DNA of 64,000 bases, from positions 62,001 to 126,000 of the forward strand of contig NZ_QAJR01000015.1 of NCBI RefSeq assembly GCF_003852545.1, given 5' to 3'. A program made the position numbers and the translations under genes. Of the stretch, positions 26,960-34,800 are shown in pieces. A model generated the notes under the pieces. The model was not told the origin of the DNA, ran no database searches, and saw only the letters and a program-made list of their open reading frames with translations. Source of the DNA: Acidovorax sp. FJL06. Lineage in GTDB: Bacteria > Pseudomonadota > Gammaproteobacteria > Burkholderiales > Burkholderiaceae_C. The stretch's first letter is position 1, and every line of letters starts with the position of its first letter.

Positions 26960-27877
26960 ATGAGTGACTTCACCAGTAATTTCTGGTCGCTCTTTGTGAC
27001 CACGCTGACCCTGGTCGGCATCATCGCCTGCGGCATTCTGCTTTGGATGGCAGGCCGCAAGAAGGTGGCGGCCACAGCCGACAACACCACGGGCCATGTC
27101 TGGGACGAAGACCTGGTTGAAATGAACAACCCCCTGCCGCGCTGGTGGGTGTGGCTGTTTGTCATCACCATCGTTTTTGGCCTGGGTTACCTGGCCGCCT
27201 ACCCTGGCCTGGGCAGCTTCACTGGCAAGCTGAACTGGACCCAGAAGGGCGAGTACGAGGCCGAGATGTCCAAGGCCAAGGCCGAGCTGGAGCCGCTGTA
27301 TGCGCGCTTTGCGTCCATGAAGCCTGAAGACGTGGCCGTGGACCCCCAGGCCCACGCCATTGGCGAGCGACTGTTCATGAACAACTGCGCGCAATGCCAC
27401 GGTTCGGACGCACGCGGCAGCAAGGGCTTCCCCAACCTGGCCGATGGTGACTGGCTGCATGGCGGCACGCCCGACAAGATCCGTGAAACGATCGAGAAAG
27501 GCCGCGTGGGTAACATGCCTCCCATGGCTGCAGCCGTGGGCTCCCCCGAGGATGTGCGCAACCTGTCGCACTATGTGCTGAGCCTGTCGGGCAGCCCGCA
27601 CGATTCGCTGCGCGCATCGTTGGGCAAGTCCAAGTTCACGGCCTGCGCAGCCTGCCACGGCATGGATGGCAAGGGCAACCAGGCGCTGGGTGCCCCCAAC
27701 CTGACGGACGATGTCTGGTTGCATGGCTGGGGCGAAGCCGCCATCACGGCCATGATCAACAATGGCAAGGTCAACCAGATGCCGGCGCAGGCCGAGAAGC
27801 TGACGGAAGCCCAGATCGGCGTGCTGTCAGCCTATGTCTGGAGCCTGTCGAACAAGCCGGGGGCTGCGGCCCGCTGA
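26960..27877 (+). CDS. ccoP: cbb3 oxidase dihaem cytochrome c subunit
   Basis: 305-residue subunit III. It has two N-terminal hydrophobic segments (about 10-30 and 62-80) and then two cytochrome c domains with haem sites CAQCH (about residue 146) and CAACH (about 230). Each has its own downstream Met ligand (NMPPMAA; NQMPAQAEKL). It is the electron entry subunit of the oxidase. A terminator follows. Confidence 0.98.
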   Translation: MSDFTSNFWSLFVTTLTLVGIIACGILLWMAGRKKVAATADNTTGHVWDEDLVEMNNPLPRWWVWLFVITIVFGLGYLAAYPGLGSFTGKLNWTQKGEYEAEMSKAKAELEPLYARFASMKPEDVAVDPQAHAIGERLFMNNCAQCHGSDARGSKGFPNLADGDWLHGGTPDKIRETIEKGRVGNMPPMAAAVGSPEDVRNLSHYVLSLSGSPHDSLRASLGKSKFTACAACHGMDGKGNQALGAPNLTDDVWLHGWGEAAITAMINNGKVNQMPAQAEKLTEAQIGVLSAYVWSLSNKPGAAAR

Positions 27878-27882
27878 GGCCA

Positions 27883-27914
27883 GCGGGTGGCCCCTGGTGG
27901 GCCCCCGTTTTTTT
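27883..27914 (+). terminator. terminator after ccoP
   Basis: A GC-rich hairpin (CGGGTGGCCC... pairing imperfectly with GGGCCCCCG, 27884-27907) is followed by seven T residues. It separates ccoNOQP from ccoG, which may be read through or use its own promoter. Confidence 0.6.
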
Positions 27915-27946
27915 GAGTATGTACCCGTGAGTAGAGCGATACCACC

Positions 27947-29392
27947 ATGAAGCCACCCAGCGAGCCTGCTCGCAAGGTCATTCCCATCGCACCTGTCGCG
28001 TCCGATGCGCCCTCCGAGGGCGAAATCGTTTCCCTGTATGAAGCGCAGAAGAAGATCTATCCGCGCTCCATCAGCGGACTGTTTGCGCGCTGGCGCTGGG
28101 GCATGGTGTTTCTCACGCAGATTGTGTTCTATGGGCTGCCCTGGTTTGAGTGGGGGCAGCGCCAGATGGTGCTGTTCGATCTGGGGGCGCGCCGCTTCTA
28201 CATCTTCGGGCTGGTGCTGTATCCGCAGGACTTCATCTACCTCACGGGGCTGCTGATCATTTCGGCGCTGTCGCTGTTTCTCTTCACGGCAGTGGCGGGG
28301 CGCCTGTGGTGCGGCTTTGCCTGTCCGCAGACGGTCTACACCGAGATGTTCATGTGGATCGAGCACAAGATCGAGGGAGACCGCAGTGCGCGGCTGCGGC
28401 TGGACAACGGCCCCTGGACCTTCGAGAAGGTCCGCAAGAAGTTCTTCAAGCAAGTGGTGTGGGTGGCCGTGGCCCTGTGGACGGGTTTTACGTTCGTGGG
28501 CTACTTTGTGCCCATCCGCGAGCTGGGCAGTGAGCTGTTGGCGCTGCAGGGCGGCTGGCAGATTTTCTGGGTGCTGTTCTACGGCTTTGCCACCTATGGC
28601 AATGCCGGCTACATGCGCGAGCAGGTCTGCAAGTACATGTGCCCGTATGCACGCTTTCAGAGCGCAATGTTCGACAAGGACACCCTGATCGTGACGTACG
28701 ACCCCGAGCGGGGCGAACAACGCGGCCCGCGCAAGAAGAGCATCGACTACAAGGCCCAGGGGCTGGGCGATTGCATCGACTGCTCGCTGTGCGTGCAGGT
28801 CTGTCCTGTGGGCATCGACATTCGCAAGGGTCTGCAGTACGAATGCATCGGTTGCGGCCTGTGCGTGGATGCCTGCAACACCGTGATGGACAAGATGCAG
28901 TACCCCCGGGGGCTGATCCGCTATTCCACCCAGAACGGTGTGGCCAAGCGGTGGACCCAGTCGCAGATGCTGCGGCGGGTGCTGCGGCCCCGTGTGCTGA
29001 TCTACAGCGCGGTACTGGTGGCCCTGTGTGTGGCCATGCTGGCCAGCCTGGTCGTGCGTACGCCGCTCAAGGTCGATGTGGTGCGGGACCGCGCTGCGCT
29101 CTCGCGCATTGTGGCGGGGGGCAAGCTGGAGAACATCTACCGCTTGCAGATCATGAATGCGACCGAGGGCGAGCAGCGCTACCGCATCAGCGCGCGTGGC
29201 CTGGAAGGGCTGGCGGTGTCCTCCGATGCCGAGGTGGACATCGGGGCGGCCGAGTCGCGCTGGGTGGCCGTGCGTTTGCAGATACCGTATGGTTCGGCAA
29301 GCCCTGGCTCCCATGCTGTGCAGTTTGACGTGGAGGCCGTGGGAGCCGCCGCCCATGTCTCGGAAAAGTCTGTGTTCCTGGTGCCGCGCTGA
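27947..29392 (+). CDS. ccoG: cbb3 oxidase accessory ferredoxin-like membrane protein CcoG
   Basis: 481-residue CcoG/FixG/RdxA. About five transmembrane helices flank a cytoplasmic polyferredoxin segment. Cysteine motifs are CGFACPQTVY, CKYMCPYARF, CIDCSLCVQVCPVG and CIGCGLCVDACN, giving two [4Fe-4S] sites. The C-terminal periplasmic domain (about 370-481) is immunoglobulin-like, as in the family. CcoG reduces Cu(II) for delivery to the oxidase. Confidence 0.96.
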   Translation: MKPPSEPARKVIPIAPVASDAPSEGEIVSLYEAQKKIYPRSISGLFARWRWGMVFLTQIVFYGLPWFEWGQRQMVLFDLGARRFYIFGLVLYPQDFIYLTGLLIISALSLFLFTAVAGRLWCGFACPQTVYTEMFMWIEHKIEGDRSARLRLDNGPWTFEKVRKKFFKQVVWVAVALWTGFTFVGYFVPIRELGSELLALQGGWQIFWVLFYGFATYGNAGYMREQVCKYMCPYARFQSAMFDKDTLIVTYDPERGEQRGPRKKSIDYKAQGLGDCIDCSLCVQVCPVGIDIRKGLQYECIGCGLCVDACNTVMDKMQYPRGLIRYSTQNGVAKRWTQSQMLRRVLRPRVLIYSAVLVALCVAMLASLVVRTPLKVDVVRDRAALSRIVAGGKLENIYRLQIMNATEGEQRYRISARGLEGLAVSSDAEVDIGAAESRWVAVRLQIPYGSASPGSHAVQFDVEAVGAAAHVSEKSVFLVPR

Positions 29393-29461
29393 GCGGCATC
29401 CTGGTGCAAGGCCCTGCCTGGCCTTGCGTTGATCGAGAAGATTGTTGAGGAGTAACGCGCC

Positions 29462-29740
29462 ATGCCTTCAAACCCCGCCATTGACACCCACCCCGCCGCA
29501 GCGCCTTGGTGGAAGTTCGGCCATGTCTGGCTGGTGATCGCCGGCCCGGCCATTGTGATCGTTGCAGGTTTTGTCACCCTGTGGCTGGCGATCTCGCGGC
29601 CGGACCCTGTGGTCGCCGAGGATTACTATCGCCAGGGCGTCGAGATCAACAAGACGCTCGAAGCCCCCGAGAAGAGCCTGGCGCCGGCCATGAAGGGGCG
29701 CAACCATGCGGCCACACCGGTGCAAGACCAGCCGCGTTGA
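29462..29740 (+). CDS. ccoH: FixH/CcoH-family protein (short form)
   Basis: 92-residue protein. One membrane helix (VWLVIAGPAIVIVAGFVTLWLAI, about 22-44, quoted in full length only by position) is followed by the FixH hallmark DPVVAEDYYRQGVEINKTLE. The usual extended periplasmic domain of about 160-residue FixH proteins is missing. It lies between ccoG and a small membrane protein gene and functions in oxidase assembly. Confidence 0.85.
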   Translation: MPSNPAIDTHPAAAPWWKFGHVWLVIAGPAIVIVAGFVTLWLAISRPDPVVAEDYYRQGVEINKTLEAPEKSLAPAMKGRNHAATPVQDQPR

Positions 29741-29803
29741 CGGACCCCAACCACCCCCGGTGGCGCCGCTGTGCGGCAGGCCGCCTCAGGAGACAGGAAC
29801 TGT

Positions 29804-30103
29804 ATGTGGACGCAACGCCTGATGTGGATAGCATGGCCCGCCTTCTTGATGGCGGGAGTGCTGGAGATGCTGGTTTTTGCCATGGTCGATCCGCAGGATC
29901 TGCACTGGTTCGGACAGCCCCTGGCGCTGTCGCGGCAGGGCGTTTACACCCTGGCGTTCTTCGCGTTCTGGGTCATCACCATGGCGTCGAGTGCGCTGAC
30001 CACGCTGCTGGCCATGTCGCCGTTCGAGATGAACCGCTGCCCAGTGCCCGATGGGGAGCGGCCCGATGATTGCCGCAAGACGCCATCCTCATCCTGTTCG
30101 TGA
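29804..30103 (+). CDS. small conserved membrane protein in cco locus, unknown function
   Basis: 99-residue protein with two predicted membrane helices (about 3-23 and 43-66) and a polar Cys-containing tail (NRCPVP...DDCRKTPSSSCS). The start MWTQRLMWIAWPAFL has a good SD (CAGGAG). I do not recognise a named family. Its position directly after ccoH and before fnr suggests an accessory role in cbb3 biogenesis or microaerobic growth. Confidence 0.7.
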   Translation: MWTQRLMWIAWPAFLMAGVLEMLVFAMVDPQDLHWFGQPLALSRQGVYTLAFFAFWVITMASSALTTLLAMSPFEMNRCPVPDGERPDDCRKTPSSSCS

Positions 30104-30212
30104 CGGATGGATGGGTGGACGCGGGCCCGCCCGGATGCTAAGAAAAGGGCCAGGCTGCCGGCCTGCGAGGCTGTGCGCGTGCGCCTTCAGCCCCGCCCGC
30201 AGCCGCAGCAGC

Positions 30213-30935
30213 TCAGTGGCAGGCCTGCTGGCTGTTCACGATGCGTTTGAGGGCATCGGTGTCCAGGATGCGGACATGGCGCTGCTTGACTTCCACGATG
30301 CCTTCTTCCACAAACTTGGAGAAAGTGCGGCTCACGGTTTCGAGCTTCAAGCCCAGGTAGCTGCCGATTTCTTCGCGGGTCATGCGCAGCACCAGCTCGG
30401 ACTGCGAGAAGCCGCGCGCATGCAGGCGCTGCACGAGGTTCAGCAGGAAGGCGGCCAGGCGCTCCTCGGCGCGCATGCTGCCCAGCAGCAGCATCACGCC
30501 ATGTTCACGCACGATCTCGCGGCTCATGATCTTGTGCACGTGGTGCTGCAGGGCCGTGACCTCGCGCGAGAGTTCCTCGATGCGGTCGAAGGGCATGACG
30601 CAGACTTCGGCGTCTTCCAGGGCCACGGCATCGCAGGTGTGGTGGTCGTTCACGATGCCATCGAGGCCGATGATCTCGCCGGCCATCTGAAAGCCGGTGA
30701 CCTGGTCGCGGCCGTCTTCGGTGGCCACGCAGGTCTTGAAGAAGCCGGTTCGGATGGCGTAGAGTGAGGTGAAGGATTCGCCGTTGCGGAACAGCGTGCC
30801 GCCGCGCTTGACCTTGCGGCGAACGGCAACGACCTCATCGATGCGCTGCAGCTGCTCTTCGTTCAGGCCCACAGGCATGCACAGCTCGCGCAGGTTGCAG
30901 TTGGAGCAGGCGACTTTGATGGTGAGCGGGTTCAT
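30213..30935 (-). CDS. fnr: FNR-type oxygen-sensing regulator
   Basis: 240-residue Crp/Fnr regulator. N-terminal ACSNCNLRELC supplies three [4Fe-4S] cysteines and DHHTCDAVAL the fourth, so it senses oxygen directly. The cyclic-nucleotide-fold domain covers about 30-150 and the recognition helix EEIGSYLGLKLETVSRTFSKF carries the E..SR pattern that reads TTGAT. Start at MNPLTIKVACSNC gives the standard N-terminus. It is divergent from hemN; four FNR-box-like sites occur in this locus. Confidence 0.96.
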   Translation of the reverse strand: MNPLTIKVACSNCNLRELCMPVGLNEEQLQRIDEVVAVRRKVKRGGTLFRNGESFTSLYAIRTGFFKTCVATEDGRDQVTGFQMAGEIIGLDGIVNDHHTCDAVALEDAEVCVMPFDRIEELSREVTALQHHVHKIMSREIVREHGVMLLLGSMRAEERLAAFLLNLVQRLHARGFSQSELVLRMTREEIGSYLGLKLETVSRTFSKFVEEGIVEVKQRHVRILDTDALKRIVNSQQACH

Positions 30936-31017
30936 AGGCACGTGAGCTAGGGTTAGGTGTCGAGCATATCGCGCCCGATACGAAGAAGCGGCGAAGCCTT
31001 TCGGGGCGTCGGAGCGA

Positions 31018-31031
31018 CTGATATGCATCAA
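31018..31031. promoter_or_regulatory. FNR-box-like site 1 between fnr and hemN
   Basis: CTGAT-ATGC-ATCAA, one mismatch to consensus. Its centre is about 90 bp upstream of the fnr start and about 103 bp upstream of hemN. It could autoregulate fnr or act as a second hemN site. Confidence 0.65.
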
Positions 31032-31059
31032 ATTGTCGCTGTTCGGCCCGGCCGTTCGC

Positions 31060-31073
31060 TTGATTCAGGTCAA
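31060..31073. promoter_or_regulatory. FNR-box-like site 2 upstream of hemN
   Basis: TTGAT-TCAG-GTCAA, one mismatch to consensus. The centre lies 61.5 bp before the hemN ATG, the same spacing as the box upstream of ccoN. This strongly suggests a class II FNR-activated hemN promoter. Confidence 0.8.
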
Positions 31074-31127
31074 GGACATGTTCCAAAGGGTACGGCACAG
31101 TCAGGGTGTACGCAAGGATATTCCCCC

Positions 31128-32510
31128 ATGACTGCTGTTTCGCCCGATCTCCTGCGCCGTTTCGACGTGCCGGGGCCCCGCTATACCTCCTATCCGACAG
31201 CTGACCGTTTTGTCGAAGCGTTCGGGCAGGAAGACTACATCCTGGCACTGGAGCAGCGCCGAACAGGCTCGGTGGCCAAGGCCTTGCCTTTGTCCTTGTA
31301 CGTGCACATTCCGTTCTGCGAATCGCTGTGCTACTACTGCGCCTGCAACAAGATCATCACCAAGCACCATGACCGCGCCGAAGTCTACCTGCGCTACCTG
31401 AGCCGCGAGATTGACCTGCATACCGCACACTGCGGTGTGGGCCAGGTGGTGAGCCAGTTGCATCTGGGGGGCGGCACACCCACGTTCCTGTCCGATGCGG
31501 GCCTGCGTGAACTCATGGCCATGCTCAAGCGCAGTTTTGCATTTGCGCCGGGCGGCGAGTATTCCATCGAGGTCGATCCCCGCACCGTCAATGCCGAGCG
31601 GCTCGCATTGCTGGCCGAACTGGGGTTCAACCGGTTGAGTTTTGGCGTGCAGGATTTTGATGCGGAGGTGCAGAAGGCCGTGCACCGCATCCAGCCCGCC
31701 GAGCAGGTTTTTGCGCTGGTGGAGTCTGCGCGCTCGCTGGGCTTTGATTCGGTGAACGTGGACCTGATCTACGGCCTGCCGCGCCAGACCCCCGAGTCGT
31801 TCGACCGGACCTTGGCGCAGGTGGCGCAGCTGCGGCCCGACCGCATTGCGCTGTATGCCTATGCGCATCTGCCTGAACGTTTCAAGCCCCAGCGCCGCAT
31901 CGTGCCGGCCGAGCTGCCCACGGCGTCGAGCAAGCTGTCCATGCTCTCGCGGTCCCTGGATGCGTTCATGGACGCAGGGTATGTGTATGTGGGCATGGAC
32001 CATTTCGCGTTGCCCTCGGATGCCCTGGCCGTGGCCAAGCGGCAGGGGCGCCTGCACCGCAACTTCCAGGGCTACAGCACGCAACCCGATTGCGACCTGA
32101 TTGGCCTGGGCGTGTCTGCCATTGGCCGCGTGGGCGCGACCTACAGCCAGAACTCCAAGACGCTGGACGAGTACTACGATTTTCTCGACCAAGGGCGTCT
32201 GCCGGTGGTGCGCGGTCTGGCGCTCACGCGCGATGACCTCGTGCGGCGCGCCGCCATCATGGCCCTGATGTGCCAGGGTGAATTGCTCTATGAATCCATG
32301 GAGCAGGCTTGGCTGATCGACGTGCGGCAGTATTTCGCGGCCGAGATCGCGCAGCTCGAAGGCATGGCCGAGCAGGGGCTGGTGCAGGTGGGCCCCGATG
32401 GGATCGAAGTGACGGCCATGGGGTGGTTCTTTGTGCGGGGCATTGCCATGGTGTTCGACCGTTACCTTCAGGCCGATCGCAACCGCGCCCGGTTTTCGCG
32501 CATCATCTGA
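31128..32510 (+). CDS. hemN: oxygen-independent coproporphyrinogen III dehydrogenase
   Basis: 460-residue radical SAM enzyme of haem synthesis for low-oxygen growth. N-terminal VPGPRYTSYPTADRF is the HemN signature. The cluster motif CESLCYYCACN (CX3CX2C plus the extra Cys) is at about residues 61-71, and LGGGTPTFLS and DLIYGLPRQT follow. The true start is at 31128; the frame extends upstream through the promoter. FNR control couples haem supply to cbb3 synthesis. Confidence 0.97.
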   Translation: MTAVSPDLLRRFDVPGPRYTSYPTADRFVEAFGQEDYILALEQRRTGSVAKALPLSLYVHIPFCESLCYYCACNKIITKHHDRAEVYLRYLSREIDLHTAHCGVGQVVSQLHLGGGTPTFLSDAGLRELMAMLKRSFAFAPGGEYSIEVDPRTVNAERLALLAELGFNRLSFGVQDFDAEVQKAVHRIQPAEQVFALVESARSLGFDSVNVDLIYGLPRQTPESFDRTLAQVAQLRPDRIALYAYAHLPERFKPQRRIVPAELPTASSKLSMLSRSLDAFMDAGYVYVGMDHFALPSDALAVAKRQGRLHRNFQGYSTQPDCDLIGLGVSAIGRVGATYSQNSKTLDEYYDFLDQGRLPVVRGLALTRDDLVRRAAIMALMCQGELLYESMEQAWLIDVRQYFAAEIAQLEGMAEQGLVQVGPDGIEVTAMGWFFVRGIAMVFDRYLQADRNRARFSRII

Positions 32511-32515
32511 GGCCT

Positions 32516-33259
32516 ATGCTTGCAACCGTTGCCTGGACGGCTTTGCTCATGGGGCTCGCAGGCGGGTCCCATTGTTTGGCCATGTGCGCCGCACCCTGTG
32601 GTGCCCTGGTGGGGCAGGGGGCGGCCGCAGAAAGTGCCGACGGTTCGGCGCAGGGGGGGGCGGTGGTGCAGGTTGTGCAATGGGCGCCGCGTGGCGGCGT
32701 GGCTGTGCGCACCATGGCGTTTCATGGGGGGCGGCTGGTGGGCTATGCCGCCGCAGGCGCCCTGGCCGCCCTGGCCATGGACAGTCTGGCGTGGCTGACC
32801 CAGCAGACCACGGCCTTGCGTCCGGCCTGGACCCTGATGCATGTGGCTGTCATGGCCTGGGGCCTGATGATGATGGTGCAGTCGCGCCAGCCCGCCTGGG
32901 TGGAACAGGCTGGGCGGGTCGTGTGGAGCCGCGTGCGGCCGCTGGTGGGGGCGCCCGGCGGCGTGCTGGCGTCAGGTGTTCTGTGGGCCTTGATGCCCTG
33001 TGGGCTGCTGTACTCGGCCTTGCTGGTGGCCGCGCTGAGCGGCGGGGCCTTGGACGGGGCGCTGACCATGGTGCTGTTTGGCGTTGGCAGCGGCGTCTGG
33101 CTGGCGGGTGGCCCCTGGGCGTGGAGCCGCCTGCGCAGCCGCCTCAACCTGGCCAGGGCTGAATGGGGCACCCGGGTTGCCGGTGGCCTGCTGTGCGCCG
33201 TGGCTGCCTGGGCGCTCTGGATGGACCTGGTCTACAAGCCGTCGCTCTGGTGCCGCTGA
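32516..33259 (+). CDS. TauE/SafE (DsbD-like) membrane protein of cbb3 locus
   Basis: 247-residue protein with about six hydrophobic helices of the sulfite-exporter/UreH/DsbD-like group. Its first helix carries GGSHCLAMCAAPCGAL, a Cys-rich CX3CX3C motif, and a later helix has LMPCGLLYSALLV. Homologues beside fnr/hemN/cco genes are usually linked to copper or cytochrome oxidase biogenesis; a metal-transport role here is inference. It follows hemN by 5 bp, so it is probably co-transcribed. Confidence 0.8.
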   Translation: MLATVAWTALLMGLAGGSHCLAMCAAPCGALVGQGAAAESADGSAQGGAVVQVVQWAPRGGVAVRTMAFHGGRLVGYAAAGALAALAMDSLAWLTQQTTALRPAWTLMHVAVMAWGLMMMVQSRQPAWVEQAGRVVWSRVRPLVGAPGGVLASGVLWALMPCGLLYSALLVAALSGGALDGALTMVLFGVGSGVWLAGGPWAWSRLRSRLNLARAEWGTRVAGGLLCAVAAWALWMDLVYKPSLWCR

Positions 33260-33422
33260 TGGCCGCGGGGTGGGGGCCTGCTTCTGGAGCGGGCTGGCGC
33301 GTGGCCTTGGCCGATTGGCACCGTTGAGGCCACCCATTCGGGACTTCGGGCCCGGGGTTCGCACTCTTTCGGCCAAGTGTTGCCGAAGTGTTGCCGTATC
33401 GCTGCGTTGGTGCTGTGCTTCT

Positions 33423-33450
33423 TAGACAAGCCGCAGGAACTGGTGATAAT
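33423..33450 (+). promoter_or_regulatory. candidate sigma70 promoter for HD-GYP gene
   Basis: TAGACA (33423-33428), a 16-bp spacer and GATAAT (33445-33450) lie about 50 bp before the GTG start. Confidence 0.5.
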
Positions 33451-33501
33451 CTGCGTAACTATTGGTGGCATTGATGTCACCATGTTTCGCATGCGCCTGA
33501 C

Positions 33502-34800
33502 GTGAACTCTTCCATCCTCATCGACATCAGCCAACTGCGGATCGGCATGTACATCCAGCTCGATGTGGGCTGGATGCACCACCCTTTCCCGACCAGCAGT
33601 TTCAGGGTGGCGTCGACAGAGCAGATTGCCACCCTGCGTGGGCTGGGGTTGACCGAGGTGCGCTACATCCCCAAGAAGAGCGACCCTGCACTCAAGGAGC
33701 TGGTGCCTGCCGCCTGGAGCGTGCCGGAGATGGTTGCGCCGCCCGCGAATGGGTTGGATGCGCCAGGTGCCCCAGCCGCTGTGGATCTTGAGGCCCTGCG
33801 CCGGCGCCAGCTGCTGGACGCCCAGAACAAGGCGCTGGCAGCGTGCAACCAGAGATTTGCAGAGGCCACCCGGCAGTACCAGGCGCTGGAGCGCGTGGTG
33901 TCCGAGCTTCCGGACCAGGCGCGCGACAAAGGCGTAGCGCTGGTGTCGGGCTGTGTGTCCGAACTGCTGGAGAACGGCGACTCGGTCATCCGGCTGTTGT
34001 CGGAAGGCGTGGGCGAGCGCAATGCATTGCACCCGGTCAACGTGATGGTCATCAGCCTGCTGCTGGGGCGTGCGCTGGGGATGAAGAGCGAGGAGCTGCA
34101 GGACCTGGGCGTCGCGGCGCTGATCCACGACCTGGGCAAGATCAAGCTGCCGCCCAACCTGCGGCAGCCCACGCCCTCCATGCCGTTGATGGAGCGATCG
34201 CGGTATGAAACCCATGTGGCGGAATCCGTGGCGCTGGCCAAGCGCATGGGGATGTCGGACGCGGTGCTTCTGGCCGTGGCCCGGCACCATGAGATGGCGG
34301 ATGGCAGCGGGTTTCCGCAGCGGCTGGCGGGGGCCGACCTGGGGCGTTCGAGCCAGGTGCTGGCGCTTGTGAATCGCTACGACCGGATGTGCAACCCGAC
34401 GGTGGGGGTGGATGCGCTCACGCCCCATGAGGCGCTCTCGGTCATCTTTGCCCAACTCAAGGCGCGGTTCGATTCCGTGGTGCTGGGGGCTTTCATCCGC
34501 ATGATGGGGGTGTATCCGCCCGGCTCCATCGTCCAACTGGTGAACGACCGCTATGCAATTGTGGCCTCGGTGAACTCGTCGCGGCCCCTGCGTCCCAAAG
34601 TCATCGTCCATGATTCCCGGGTGCCCAAGGATGAGGCGCCCATCCTGGATCTGGAAACCGTGCCGGAGCTGGGCATTCGACGCAGCCTCAAGCCCGCGCA
34701 ACTGCCACGCGATGCGCTGGACTACCTGTCGCCCCGGCAGCGTATTTGCTACTTTTTCGAGAGAGCGGTCAGCCCCGACCCTGAAGAGGCGGAGTCGTGA
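33502..34800 (+). CDS. HD-GYP domain c-di-GMP phosphodiesterase
   Basis: 432-residue protein with an N-terminal DUF3391-like domain (LIDISQLRIGMYIQLDVGWMHHPF, quoted in part; about 1-60). A coiled region (about 95-135) and an HD-GYP phosphodiesterase domain (about 165-340) follow. The HD pair is His209-Asp210 (HDLGK). HHE begins at residue 262 and the signature loop reads DGSGFP, so the GYP tyrosine is Phe, a known variant. GTG start. It overlaps the downstream GGDEF-EAL gene by GTGA, so both are made together. Confidence 0.9.
   Translation: MNSSILIDISQLRIGMYIQLDVGWMHHPFPTSSFRVASTEQIATLRGLGLTEVRYIPKKSDPALKELVPAAWSVPEMVAPPANGLDAPGAPAAVDLEALRRRQLLDAQNKALAACNQRFAEATRQYQALERVVSELPDQARDKGVALVSGCVSELLENGDSVIRLLSEGVGERNALHPVNVMVISLLLGRALGMKSEELQDLGVAALIHDLGKIKLPPNLRQPTPSMPLMERSRYETHVAESVALAKRMGMSDAVLLAVARHHEMADGSGFPQRLAGADLGRSSQVLALVNRYDRMCNPTVGVDALTPHEALSVIFAQLKARFDSVVLGAFIRMMGVYPPGSIVQLVNDRYAIVASVNSSRPLRPKVIVHDSRVPKDEAPILDLETVPELGIRRSLKPAQLPRDALDYLSPRQRICYFFERAVSPDPEEAES

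Noticed and set aside
29393-29461. FNR box upstream of ccoG or ccoH
   Set aside because: No TTGAT-N4-ATCAA-like pair was found there or in 27915-27946.
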